From assembly GCA_022695795.1 (NCBI GenBank), contig MU404124.1, positions 124,001 to 188,000 on the forward strand: a DNA stretch of 64,000 nt, written 5' to 3'. Below the pieces are notes generated by a model. It was not told the DNA's origin and searched no databases. It worked only from the letters and a program-made list of their open reading frames with translations. The position numbers and the translations under genes were made by a program. The DNA comes from Biscogniauxia marginata (taxonomy: Eukaryota; Ascomycota; Sordariomycetes; Xylariales; Xylariaceae). Below, in pieces: positions 47,967-59,202 of the stretch (position 1 is its first letter; every line of letters starts with the position of its first letter).

Positions 47967-48755
47967 TCAACCCTGCGTCTCCTTAAGCAATTCCGTCAAG
48001 CTCACAGCCCGGTAGCCGTCCTTCCTCAGCTGCTTCAAGACCTTCCGCAGCATGGGGGCGGTCCAGCTCCTCCGGTCGTGACATACAATGATGCCGCCCG
48101 GTCGGATCATGCTCAGGATATGCCGGGCGTTGATGGACGGCCAGTTGATCTGGGGGTCGTGGGGGTATATGCTGCCGAGCACGAGGCGGTAGCCCAGCTT
48201 ATCGACGAGCTTCCGCATGCGGTCGCTGAAGAAACCGGAGCCGGGGCGGAAGTACTGGGGCGGCATGGCACGCTCGCCGGTCTCGTAGGCGGCGCGGATC
48301 TTGTCGCGGACCTTCTCGATCTGGAGGGTGAGCTCGTCGTCGGACAGGGCGCGCGAGGGCTCGTCGTGCATGGCGTGGTTGCCGAGCTCGCTGCCGCTAC
48401 GCACGATGTCGGCGAGCATCTCCTCGCGGCCGGCGACCTGGCCGCCGATGACGAAGAAGGTGGCGGTGGCGCCGAAGCCGTTGAGCACGCCGAGGATCTC
48501 TTCCGTGTGCTCGGAGGGCGCGTCGTCGATAGTCAGGGCCACCAGCTTTTTGTCCGTCTGGACCTCCCACAGCACGTCCGGCCAGCGGCGCTCGAAGTAG
48601 CGGATCAGCATCCGCGGCGGCTTGTAGATGACGTAGAAGGGTATGACGACGACCAGCAAGATGGCCAAGAGGCACAGGAGGGTGGCCATCCTGCGACGTC
48701 GGGCCCGGCGGCGGAGCTTGGGGGGGAGTCGGAAGATGGCTGGCAAGAGTGCCAT
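47967..48755 (-). CDS. Membrane-anchored polysaccharide deacetylase (NodB domain)
   Basis: The product, 262 aa, should remove acetyl groups from an N-acetylated sugar polymer such as chitin. The ATG is at 48755; the frame is open to a GTG further up. A very basic N-terminus (LRRRARRRR, 14-22) precedes one membrane span (about 24-44), the layout of a type II protein of the secretory path. The NodB domain follows: TIDDAP (75-80) with the catalytic Asp pair, NHAMHD (126-131), YFRPGSGFF and IIVCHDRR near the end. Motif 2 has H-A-M-H-D and not the usual H-S/T-x-x-H, so Asp131 may stand in for the second metal-binding His. A single exon, GC-rich. Not a classic secreted chitin deacetylase, because there is no chitin-binding module. 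Confidence 0.9.
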   Translation of the reverse strand: MALLPAIFRLPPKLRRRARRRRMATLLCLLAILLVVVIPFYVIYKPPRMLIRYFERRWPDVLWEVQTDKKLVALTIDDAPSEHTEEILGVLNGFGATATFFVIGGQVAGREEMLADIVRSGSELGNHAMHDEPSRALSDDELTLQIEKVRDKIRAAYETGERAMPPQYFRPGSGFFSDRMRKLVDKLGYRLVLGSIYPHDPQINWPSINARHILSMIRPGGIIVCHDRRSWTAPMLRKVLKQLRKDGYRAVSLTELLKETQG

Positions 48756-49110
48756 GGCAAGGGAGACGCTCGCTCGCTCGCTCCGTTTCACCGTTTCACG
48801 GCGGGAGCGACATTCGACTGCTGCCGTCGTCTGGCTTGGGTGACACGGATTGGACTCGTACGCGGCAGAGGGATTGCCTTTGTCAGGTTGTGGAACGTGT
48901 CGTCATTGTTTTCTCCCTCGACAGGAATTGGGATGGGAAAAAGTTGGCTTCCCTTGGGTCGTTCGACGCCGCGCTCTCATTCGCCACAGCTCTAATTATT
49001 TAGGGGCTCAGGGGCTTGCTGCGAGACATGTGACTGAGGCTACACAGTCCGATGTGCTAAATTTAGTGCTTGTGTCTAAGTACGTAATCACCTCTCCCTT
49101 CCACAGTTAA

Positions 49111-49178
49111 CTACCTAGGTAGGTCCTTACCTACCTAAGGTACCTAGTCACCGAGGACAATACCTAGGTACCTAGTAG
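49111..49178. repeat. Palindromic TACCTAGGTA cluster
   Basis: Two perfect 10-bp palindromes TACCTAGGTA and several half sites TACCTAG and CTACCTA lie within 70 bp on both strands. The cluster could fold into a cruciform or mark a microsatellite hot spot. Confidence 0.8.
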
Positions 49179-50372
49179 TTACTCAGTTGGTTATTAGATC
49201 TGCAGTCGCATAACTCAATTACCTGTACCTACCTATATAGAATGCCCACAAAACATATTTAGTACGGCACGTCAATGCACCTACCTACTACTTGCATACC
49301 TACTGAAGATCAGCTACTATACGATGCCCCTTTCACGCCCACTACTCCGCCCGTGCCGCCTTCTTACCTACCTCTTCGGGTCCAAGGTAGTATTCTCAGC
49401 CTCCTCGCCTTAGCCGGCCCGGCACTTATAGAAATTACACTACCTAGGTTACGCATCATGGCATAAGCCAATACCCATGCACTTATAATACTACTATGTA
49501 CCCGAGAGGACGCGCTAGCTAGCTTGGATTGCCAAGTTGAATGACCGAGAGAACAGCAGGCGAGGCGCATTGCCGTTCCGTCTATACCTAGGTACGTAGG
49601 CAAAAAAAAAAAAAAAGGAAAAGAAAGGGAAGAAAGAAGAAACGAAACGGGGATATGCACGGGTCAGAGCAGCCAGGCCAGCTAGACGGCTCGGTTTCGG
49701 TTTCTAGCCGCGCCAGCCCCATCATTTACGCCCGCGAAAAAAGACCTTGCAAGGAGAGTCTCATCCAGCGTACCGAATACCCAAGTCACACTGCGTACGG
49801 GCAGAGACTGGACCACTGCAGCATCTCGACGCCGCTAGCCTTGTCTACCTACATATTTATCTACCTACCTATATGCATATTAAATATTTCCACTATCTGT
49901 GTTTGTGTACCACGCCTGTCATAATCCGGTATCACCAGAGAGAAGGGGGGGGAATCATTTCTAGTTGGCGGGGATACATATTGTCTACTATCTATACCTA
50001 TAGCTGATGGCTGGCTGGCTGGCTGGTATGCAGGAAAAGCACCGCAACTCCTTCTGTGCTACAGCAATAGTAAAAGCGGACAATAGGTATTGATTCCCGA
50101 AACTCTCGTTCCTATATTTCAAATCCGAACAGCTGAAGAGGGCGGTGGGTTTCAGCCCGGCTTACACGTTTACTAAGGATGTATCATGACAGCGGGGAGG
50201 TGGGTGGTCCTGGTAGTTATGTAGGTTAACCTAGTGTGGATATACAACTAGATGTGGGATCTCGATGATTGTCGGTCGGATCGGGTTTGTCTAGGTAGTC
50301 AAGCTATTCTAAAGGATTTCATTGGAAGGATGGAATGAAACTCGAATATATTCCCGACCGGCCGGGTCTTTT

Positions 50373-50444
50373 GGGGGGGGGGGGGGTTGTGTTATAGTAA
50401 GAACTTGGCGAGAATTTTTTACTAATAAGCCCCCCCCCCCGGGG
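50373..50444. repeat. G14 run and C11 run in inverted order
   Basis: Fourteen G at 50373-50386 face eleven C at 50430-50440, with about 43 bp between them. They could pair as a hairpin, or each could be a length-variable homopolymer. Confidence 0.85.
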
Positions 50445-52679
50445 ATCTAAGGAGCGTGGCAATGGCCGGATGCGTACGTACATAGTCAGCAACGTATGGG
50501 GCAAGCAGTAATCATCAATATGTAAACCGTATGTACAATACAGTATTCCGTCACCACGGCTCCAGACAGCCGCACATTACCTATCTACATATATACTTAC
50601 CTACCTACAAGTACGCGCAATGCGTGGAATGCGGCGCTTTCTCGTACGACGGAGGCGGGAATGAACCAAAGAATAGTAAAGATCGATGCCCGGCTTACCC
50701 GTGCGCGAGGAGTTTAGTGGTGATAACTATGTACCTATCTACGACATAGGAGGTATGCAATAGACCAACCAGTACGTAGCCCCCCGCTTACCCGGGAACT
50801 GTATAAGCAGAAGAAGAGGAGACCTAGGCATGTCGGCTAGCTGTAAGTTTGCGGAGAGTTTGAGTATCATAGTACATACCTACTCAAGTAACCTCATTAT
50901 GATGACAACGAGTTACTAACCCCACCCCCCGTCGGAAGATCAGATCAGATTAGCTATAGCTTACACCAACAACTTCATCATCCACGGGGGAGAGTCTTGG
51001 CGAGAGACAAGTGCAACGCCTCAGTAGGTAGAAAGTTGAACATTAAACACTACCTAACCTCCTAGGTAATAGCTAATAAAGGAATGACAAAAAGGTCTAG
51101 AACGTCCTATCTACCTAACTTGAACTCTTCTACTTACCTGTGACCTACCTGTCTTGAACTGCATAACACATTGTCAACCTTTGGGTCTCACATACCCCTC
51201 CTCACAGTCACTACCTACATACATTAGACGGAGGAAAAAGGGGGGGAAGGGGGGCATCGAGCCGACACTATAAGTACGTCCGTGATAGAGCCACATGCAG
51301 TAATCATAATCATAAAACCCCAATCACTCGCACGACGTGACAAATCGCGGGCGCGCGCGCGCGTGCGTCCTGTGCGAGCATGCCCTGGAGTCCGGCGTCC
51401 ACAAAATAGTTAGAAAGGCAATTCAGCAGATAAGTAGGCAGGCAAATTCGCACGTAGTCAGCAGTTAGGTATTTTCACCGTGCTGGTCTGGGTTCAGAAG
51501 TTCAATTTGGGGTGGGAGGGGGATTGATTGGCCCGATCCGTCGACTGGGCTCGCTTATACAGTTGGCCCGGCGTGGCGTGCCTTCATACATATTTATCAT
51601 ATGGCACCTGGTACTCGACGGATGTTGACAGCTATATGTACTAGACCTACCTACGTATGTATGTACCCTTGGTTGAACTTGTCGTTCTAGATAGATAGAT
51701 GGATTACCTGACAGCATAGGTATATGATAGGAATATACGTATCCGTCGAATATGACGAATACAATGTAAGGGTTTCAGCATTGTTCATGACCGAAATATG
51801 TACATACGTGACCGTACAACGGAAGGTTTATGCCATCTTTTACTAATTAAAGCTTCAACTTGACGGGACTTACCTAGTCTTCAGCCCCCGGACCACGCTT
51901 CGTCTGGTGTACATTGGGTAGCCCGCATGTGGGGATTAGCCTGATTTCGGACCAGGCCAGACTGGAATGCTGGTTGGAGTGGGCTCCCCGGGAACAGTGA
52001 AACAAGGTCGAGGCAGAGCTTCTATTTACCTCCTTTACCTTGTGCTTGTTATTTACCTAGGTAATTATAGCAATACGTGCGAATCAATTGTCATGTCTAG
52101 TTTCACGTAGGATCATAAATCGCAGATTAAAAGGGCTCGTCAAATATCTTCCATTCATGTCTCTAACCGTATCTCTCGTGCTTCGGACGTTTCCTTGTTT
52201 GGATTATTTCTCGACAGAACACTGAAATTATAGAGGTGGGAAGAAAAAGCGAGCGTAATGCTCTGTCCTATCCGGTCGAGCACAGCCTTAGTACTTAAGT
52301 AGGCTGCTCGGGCGCGGGAAATAATTCTTTCGTCAAGGCTTGAGCTCGAATATGAAATGAAAAACAGAGGAAAGTAGCCCGAGTCCAGGCGAATATCCTT
52401 GGTATTCTTCCACAAATCGCCAGTGCGTCTCTCAAACGCCTTGCGGGTAAAGCCAAACCCACGAGGCCTTTAAGCATAAAACTCAACCGAAAACTCCCCC
52501 TCCAACTGAGTCCATAAACCTAATAATGGAATTCTTTCTGCATCCGTCTCGATTTTTTTTTTTTTTTTTAGTGATTTGTGCGTAGACTTGAAAAGGGTCT
52601 TGCAATTATGTACAGCGAAATGTCGTAGAAGATGAGGTCTCCAGAAAATCAGATCCGGTGACCCTGATTTGGTTGTTGA

Positions 52680-53564
52680 TCAAATCCATATTGCTTGGGG
52701 CGCAGCGGGTCGCTCTGGCCTGAAAAAAGTTGACATGAGACCCGAGATCTCGGCGAGATAATCTTCAGGCTGGAATCGACAGAGGCCCTTTGCGATAAGC
52801 TGCTGCTCCTCCTCGTCGACATGCAGCTTCTCCTTAATACCCAGCTCCTCCGCAAGCTCAGAAACCTGTGCCAACTCTTTACCAAAAGGGTGCTGAGAAT
52901 CGGGATACTCAGTTGGCCGGCGGAAACTGGGACGGGTCGGAGGCGGGGATGTGACGCTGGGTGTGGACGGGGTCGTCGGGGTTAGCGGCTTGTGGGAATA
53001 AGATCCCGTCGAGATGGTGGTGGCCGTCGTCGATGTTGATGAAGAGCGAGAGAGGGCGAGGCTGGATTTGGTTGACGCTGTCATGCTTGACTGGTTAGAG
53101 TTGCGGGGCGAGAATCTATTTGCGAAGTTTTCGAACGACGCTTTCTTGGTATGCGATGGTGCCCGCTTCGGAATACTAGGCGCCTCGGACGCATTCGGCG
53201 CAGGCTTCTGACTGGGGACAGTAAAGTAGCAGGACAGGTGGTTAGGCCCTGGAGAACTGGTTCGCTCCTCTGTTGGCGGCATATCTGGACTCGTGGGCGG
53301 CGACGAAGCGGTAGTACTTGGGCTATCAGACGATTCGTCGTCGGACTTGGCGGAACTGGCTGGCGAGGATCCCGGTTGAGGATACAGGTCTGGCGCATTG
53401 TATGCAAGCATATTTGTCGTATGGGTAAGCTCCATAGGGCTTGAGATCTTGGTTCGAATGGACCCTGAGCCCTTAGCCGTGGTATTGCTTCGGTGCGGGA
53501 AACCACTCATATCTACCGAGGACTGCTTTGCCCGTCTCGTGGTTAAGGCGCGCGCAAGAGACAT
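52680..53564 (-). CDS. Ser/Thr/Pro-rich protein of unknown function, 294 aa
   Basis: The ATG at 53564 has a good context (GTCAACATG) and gives 294 aa; an in-frame ATG at 53588 adds eight residues. Residues 1-15 are basic (SLARALTTRRAKQ). Then about 200 residues are rich in Ser, Thr and Pro, with many possible phosphorylation sites (SPTTPSTPS type). The last 80 residues look folded: PFGKELAQVSELAEELGIKE then VDEEEQQLIAKGLCRF and EDYLAEISGLMSTFF. That block is probably the conserved core. There is no signal peptide or membrane span. I do not recognise the family; similar layouts occur in fungal regulatory and cell-cycle proteins, which is no proof. Single exon; the sequence upstream is 3.6 kb without a gene. 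Confidence 0.75.
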   Translation of the reverse strand: MSLARALTTRRAKQSSVDMSGFPHRSNTTAKGSGSIRTKISSPMELTHTTNMLAYNAPDLYPQPGSSPASSAKSDDESSDSPSTTASSPPTSPDMPPTEERTSSPGPNHLSCYFTVPSQKPAPNASEAPSIPKRAPSHTKKASFENFANRFSPRNSNQSSMTASTKSSLALSRSSSTSTTATTISTGSYSHKPLTPTTPSTPSVTSPPPTRPSFRRPTEYPDSQHPFGKELAQVSELAEELGIKEKLHVDEEEQQLIAKGLCRFQPEDYLAEISGLMSTFFRPERPAAPQAIWI

Positions 53565-53588
53565 GTTGACTTCTGGTATATGCCGCAT

Positions 53589-56500
53589 TTAGTGGTAGGC
53601 CAGATGTGCAAAGAAGAAAAAGAAGAAAAAGGAATTGGAAGTCTGCCGTTAAGTGGATCGGAGAAATTCTAAAGAATAGACGTGAATGCTCAAACGGGGG
53701 AGCCGGGTGGATTTTGTGAGTAACAATGGTGGCAGCGGTCCAAGTTCCGCTCCGTAGGTTGCGAAAGCTCGTCGAGCGCCAAACCTTCGTCACGGACAGG
53801 TGAAAGTATAGTGTGCTAAGCTTCGGGCCTTGTGACAAACCCCGAGGCGGACAGAGAGGCGGGTGGTGATAGCGGCACGCCTGCACCTGTGTACCACTGT
53901 GTGCCCGATTTGCCGCTGAGCTTGCGACTATGCGACTATGTAACTCCGCGATCGACCACTCGCGCGTGCAGCACAAGTGTGACCCTGATTGGGAAGGTGG
54001 GTGCTTCTGCCGAGACGACCTGATGATCCCCCTCGCTAGATAGCCGGCCCGTCTTTGTCAGAGTCAGAGGAACTGAGCAAGAGTCTGACGTAACGTAGGA
54101 CTGTTGCTAGAAATCGAAATCGAATGGAGGCGACTTGTACCTCTCCAACCTGCTGCTGCAACGCCGGTTGGGGTTTTGCAGTTATGTATCAGCAAAGACG
54201 CCGAGGTGGTCGGCGCTTTGATATCCAACTAGACAAACACTGGTCCTGTTAGGCGGCGCTCAGTCGAACCTCAAAGACTTAAGGCGGATAAAGGAGCGCC
54301 TAGAATCCACTGGTCTCTTTTACACAAGAATGGTCGATAATCGAACCGGGGCTCTTCAACCTTTGCCGCTGCAGGATTTCTAGTTTTCAACTTTGCCCTC
54401 TTCCGCGAAGCTTTAGTGGGTACCAGTGGAGGATGTCTTCGTCCTGCGGTGAATCAAACACGGTTGAATTGCCCGTTGAATATACAAATCAGTGTAGGTA
54501 TTGAGCTTGAACGTATCTTCGTTCAGTGGTTGCCGTAATGTTGCCCAGATTTCAATGTCTTAGTAGGCTCCAAAGCTCCAAATAGAAAGTAAAAGTCGTC
54601 TTTGTTTTCTCCTTGACGAAATTGGATGTACGAAAATGAAACAGTGAAACAACCAGGTTCTGATGGGACTCAAGGATTGGACAAGAGTTTTATCGTCTTG
54701 ACTGTTCGAAAGGAAGGACTAGCCGGATTGATCTCAAGGGACCTGTATTTCGTCACCGGCAAAAGGTGTTGAGAACCAACTAACTGATCGGTATAGAGAA
54801 TGAATAAGAGAACGGGGCCCCAACTAGGCGGGCAAGGTCGAGCTGAGAAAGAGAAGGTAAAAAGCGAAGTGCACGCACTTCGGGATGAAGGAATGGCGAC
54901 GATAATATTGATAAAGCAGAACTAGGATGGAAGTCCTGTTGGAGCAGGGGAAGAAGGGGGGGGGAGGCCCTGAGAGAAAAGGCCAGCGGCTGCAGGGAAG
55001 AAAGAAAGACTAACAAGACAGAAAGGAAGCAGGTGAGCCCAACGTTGTCTTTCACCCGCATGGAAGCAGGAGGGGGAGAACTTGGGATGGAAGCATCGTC
55101 GGGGTCGCAGGTACTAGATTACCACTGCTCAAAAGCGCATTATTGCTAGGCGAATCGGGACCTGCACGGTGTATGTGCTACTCATTTTCATTTCGTCGGC
55201 TTGTTCACCCATTTCAAATCCAGGGGTAGACAGTTCTCACCCGCCTATGCGCATAGCACAGAGTCCAGTAGATTTTATGACCCTTCGCCATTTTAGCACG
55301 TTTGCCAGGGGGGGAAGAAGCAGACGAGCGGATCGACGGCGCCAGGTGGTGGTCATCATCCCTGTCCATCTGGTGTAAATTATTGCGCTGTCGATGTTTT
55401 CAGTTTAGTGCACGAGCAGGGAAGGGCACGGTTGACAGGGGAGACATCGGGCTTGATGGACTGCATTGGTGAATAGGGCAAGCTAGGCATCGGCTGCGTT
55501 GTCGAATCGGGTGCCAGGCTTGTTCATGAACGCCTTAGCCCGTCCAACCAGTCTGCTCTATCCCTTTTCCAAATGCACCGAGTCAGGGGGGGGGGGGGGG
55601 GAGACCAACACACGTTGCCCTATGCAGGTACAACCGATAGGGCACATTGGATTGGGAAACGAGGGAAATCTCAGGTACCTCTTCGTCGTCAAGCCTTTTC
55701 ACACCAACAGGTAGAGATGCACGGCGTTTGATTGCACCAACGCACTAGGTATGTATCCTGTAAGTAGTCCGTACCGTCCTCGTTACTGTACGCTGTCATC
55801 CTACGGGGCGCCACGAATCATCCATCATCACGTAGGTATCTGATGTAACGAACCGCAGGGAGGATTTCCCCGAGCATGACGGACAAGCCCACCAACATGC
55901 CCAGTTTTTCCGGGGAACTTTAATACCTCTTCTCTTATGCGCGGAGTGGACGACGGAGGAACATTTCAGTGCCGGTTGCCTACCTATGCAAGTACATGCA
56001 TATGTACATACATACCTACGTCGTACCTTGATGGGCAAGGTTCCAAGGGGGGTAAATCATTCCACCAACTCTTTTTTTTCTAGCTGCTTCCCCGAATCAA
56101 CTTAACTCGTGGTCCACTGCGGACCAGCAAGGCCCATAAGAGGTTCATAGCGCTGGACCACTTAGCTCTGCCCTGGCGGCCTAAGTAAAGCGTTTGCTTT
56201 TTAGCTACGCCTTGAAAGGGAAACTCGGTAGCTTCGACACATCCCTTTTCCGGAATAGACTATGCAGGGTTTCTCGCAGTTGAAACTTGCGAGTTCTGCA
56301 AGGCGTCGGGGTGGAGATATCTGATTGGACATTTGTTCGCGCCTTTATTGGTTGTAGCTTTTTCGTTGTTTCACCTTGTAGTCTTCTTGTCCAGACCATG
56401 CACTTGTGCTAGTAACCTACTGCCGAGGACGGCCCTTCTGGGATGGATCGTTGTTAGTTTACAATCGATTTTTTTTGCTCTTTGCGCGCGCAAACGGGAA

Positions 56501-57224
56501 GACAGGTAAGCCCAGCCTCTTGGAATAGAATGATATTGCTGATCAAGAAGTGATTACGTACCTAAGGTTCAGGAGACCGTCATGATGACCTCGTGGGTCG
56601 TAATCGTTGTACATAGGTTAGTTACGTACCTAGCAACTAGAGTTATTAGGAGAGGTCCTCAGGGGTTCCGTCCTAGACTTTATGTAGTAATGTTTCCCAA
56701 TGTTTTGCGATCACCGTCAAAGCCTCCCTTTCATTAATCGACAAGGGATACCTGCTCAGCCATCGCATGAAGTCTCATGATGAGGCTGTTGTCGAAATTG
56801 CCGACCTTTATTTGCTGCAGAGGCGAAACCACTTATTATTAAATTTGTCTTGAGCTTCCGCATGAACAAAACTTGGTATATTGACAACCCAGACGGCATA
56901 CGTAGTATATTTTGGCCAGTGGAATTTGGCATATGGCGACGCATTACTGGCAGCTATAGAGTGATCATATCACTCGCGTAATCTGCGATCTTCAGTGATG
57001 TTTCCCAAAGATTTTCTTTTCCTTCAGCAGACAATTACTGAGCGGTTCAGACTCGCGAGGCTTAACCGAACCTGCTTGCCACGCGGTACGTATGCAAAGA
57101 GCACATGCCTCCTGCCATCCTAAAATTCATTCGGTATGGTAACGGGCTAGATTAGCCGCTGATCCTTCATGCGCCAAGTATCATTCATGTCGTTTCAGCC
57201 TCGACGTCGATGCCTCGAATCCTT
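53589..57224. other. Long gene-free region
   Basis: It holds the promoter of the 52680 gene and the 3' flank of PWP1. A G run of 16 lies at 55586-55601 and TACCTAC-type motifs near 55979-56030. Short ORFs such as 54780-55061, 56205-56399 and 56756-56944 on the minus strand have no family signal. No tRNA or other RNA gene was recognised. Confidence 0.55.
55586..55601. repeat. G16 homopolymer
   Basis: Sixteen consecutive G bases on the plus strand. Such runs are prone to length error in sequencing and in replication. Confidence 0.9.
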
Positions 57225-58919
57225 TCAATCCTCATCCATAGACTCAGCATCATCAGCCTCGCTATTTTCATCATCCCGTCCGCCTTCATCATCCGACGAA
57301 CTCTCGTCATTTTCTATGCCAATGAGTCTTTCCTCGACATTTTCGTCTGACTTGTTGGCAATTTTGTGTGCGAAAGCTTTACGAACTGCAGCGTTGGTGC
57401 TCGTATCCCAGATGTGCATCGTGCCCTTGCTTCCGGCCACAGCCAGGCGGAATGCGACTTCAGAATCCGGGGCAAACGTCGTCGAGAACACTCTCCCCAC
57501 ATCGAGGTTACGCGACACTACCATAGCAGGCCCCGTCGGCTGCATGTTCCAAAGTTTGACCGACTTATCAGTCGAACCGGTAGCGATGTATCCTGGAATG
57601 TGAGCATTGACATCGAAAGATGACAGTGACTCGTCATGAGCCTGGAGTGTCCAGAGTGGCTTGCTTGCAGATGGATTTGAGGGCGCGTTTCGAACATCAT
57701 GGTAATGTATTATCCCATTCTCCGTTGAGACGAAAAAGAAATTCGGATCATGCGGATCCCATCTCACATTTTCCACGTCACTCTCTACTCCCCATCTGGG
57801 GGCCTTAGCGTCAGGAGCCCGCATGTCAGCGGCCACGACCGTTCGGTCATAGCTGCCGCTCAAGAGTACCGTCGACTCTACAGAATGCCATGCCAACGAG
57901 CAAACCTTGTCCGTATGGTAAGAGTACGACTTGGCGCATTTGGTCGTGTGTAGATCCCATAGCTTGACGGTCTTGTCGGCCGAGGCCGAGGCCAGCAGGT
58001 TTCGATGCTTTCGGTTGGCAGCGAGGGATAGAACAGCGTCCACGTGGTACTCGTCATTCGCTTTCTTGGACTTCTTCTTTTTCTTCTTCTTCTTCCCTTC
58101 GTCTTGCGGATTACCTCCCCGACCTAGGATCGCATTCGGATACATGCAGTCTACTGTATCTAAATCCCACACCTCGATATCGGGGTCCATGGTACCTATT
58201 GCAACAAAATTGGCTGTCGAGTCCTTCTCCACTCCTTGTTTTGACACGGGCAGATCTAGCCACTCGACGCAAAGAGGGATCGCAGGAAGCATAATGTCGT
58301 GGTGCACATAGAGATTGTCGGCCTCGTCCTCATATACATAGACTTCGAGATGGGCAAGCTCGTCTTCGACCTTGGCAGCTAGTAAGAGATTATCTGTGGC
58401 CAGAATCTGCAGTTCCTCCCGATCGTCGTCCTCGTCCTCGCCGTCGGGTATTGTGATGTATGGGTCGTCTTTGTTGGATTCATAATAGGCCAAGGACTTG
58501 ATGTTTCCAAACATGTCCATACTTCGGCCCTCGACTTCCTCGTCATCATCGTAGTTCTCCAAATCGTATTCCTTGAGATCCGCATCATTCAGGTCAATGC
58601 TGCGACCAGGTCAGCGACAATGTAGCAAGCACAGTCGCAAGGCTTACTCTTGCGTCTCATGGTTCTTTTCAGAAGTCGTGTGATCCAAGGTCGTGCCATT
58701 CTGCGTATGACTCGCCGTAGCACCATTCTTGTCACCTTCTACTTCACTTTCGCTGTCTTCTGCCCGAGCTTCTTCCAAGTCTTCGTTCGCATCGTCCAGC
58801 TGGAGCTTAGCCAGATCAGCTATCCGCTCGAACTCGGCTTCGTCAAAGTCGTACTTCGCTGGGAAGGGAGCCGCAAACCCTCGCGGTACCCAGGCAGTGG
58901 TGGTTATCATTGAAGACAT
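57225..58919 (-). CDS. PWP1: PWP1, WD40 ribosome-biogenesis factor
   Basis: PWP1 acts in the nucleolus in 60S subunit assembly. Exons 58919-58648 and 58599-57225 join in frame (Asp-Ile-Asp-Leu-Asn across the junction) to give 548 aa; the first ATG of the frame is at 58919. The N-terminus has the family start [19 protein letters not shown], followed by acidic stretches. [19 protein letters not shown] then [16 protein letters not shown] and [17 protein letters not shown] are diagnostic. Five or so WD40 repeats follow, for example [19 protein letters not shown] and [18 protein letters not shown] lysine run ([10 protein letters not shown]) sits in the loop before the first full repeats, and the tail is acidic (SSDDEGG and ESMDED). 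It shares a short divergent promoter with PRP16. Confidence 0.95.
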
Positions 58920-59202
58920 CTTGGTGCGCACTCACACTTCGTGCATGTGCACCTCAGACAGAGAAATGAAAAAGAGAGAGAAAGCGCCCCGCCAACTTTT
59001 CTGCGAAAACCTCAGAAAAGATTTAGTGGGTACGGTGGGGGCGTCCCTTATCGATAAGCACCGACAAGTCGGTCAGAGTTCCATTTGCTCTTGCGCCAAG
59101 CTCTCGCTCCGTCTTTACTTTATTATTTATTTTCTCCCTAACTTTATCAACGATACGCTCCCAACAACACCCGCCCTCGAAGATATTCGGAGGCCGCCCA
59201 CA
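58920..59202. promoter_or_regulatory. Bidirectional promoter of PWP1 and PRP16
   Basis: Only 283 bp separate the two start codons. The region holds both leaders and core promoters. A TATTATTTATTTTC stretch lies at about 59119-59135, upstream of PRP16. Joint control of these two RNA-machinery genes is an inference from the distance. Confidence 0.7.

Larger units (their letters stand above)
48756..52679. other. Four-kilobase gene-free region rich in TACCTACC repeats and homopolymers
   Basis: I see no supported gene. The sequence is crowded with TACCTACC and its complement (for example 49111-49220, 49276-49306, 49852-49870, 50580-50610, 51107-51150). It also has an A run (49602-49616), a GGCT repeat (50009-50027), a G run and C run pair (50373-50440), a GC alternation (51352-51362) and a T run (52553-52569). 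Confidence 0.65.

Noticed and set aside
56205..56399. 64-aa basic minus-strand ORF, considered as a retroelement relic
   Set aside because: No reverse transcriptase, integrase or zinc-knuckle residues and no terminal repeats nearby.
58729..59202. In-frame upstream extension of PRP16
   Set aside because: The frame is open upstream of the ATG at 59203, but the extra part overlaps the PWP1 first exon in antisense and shows no PRP16-like residues.
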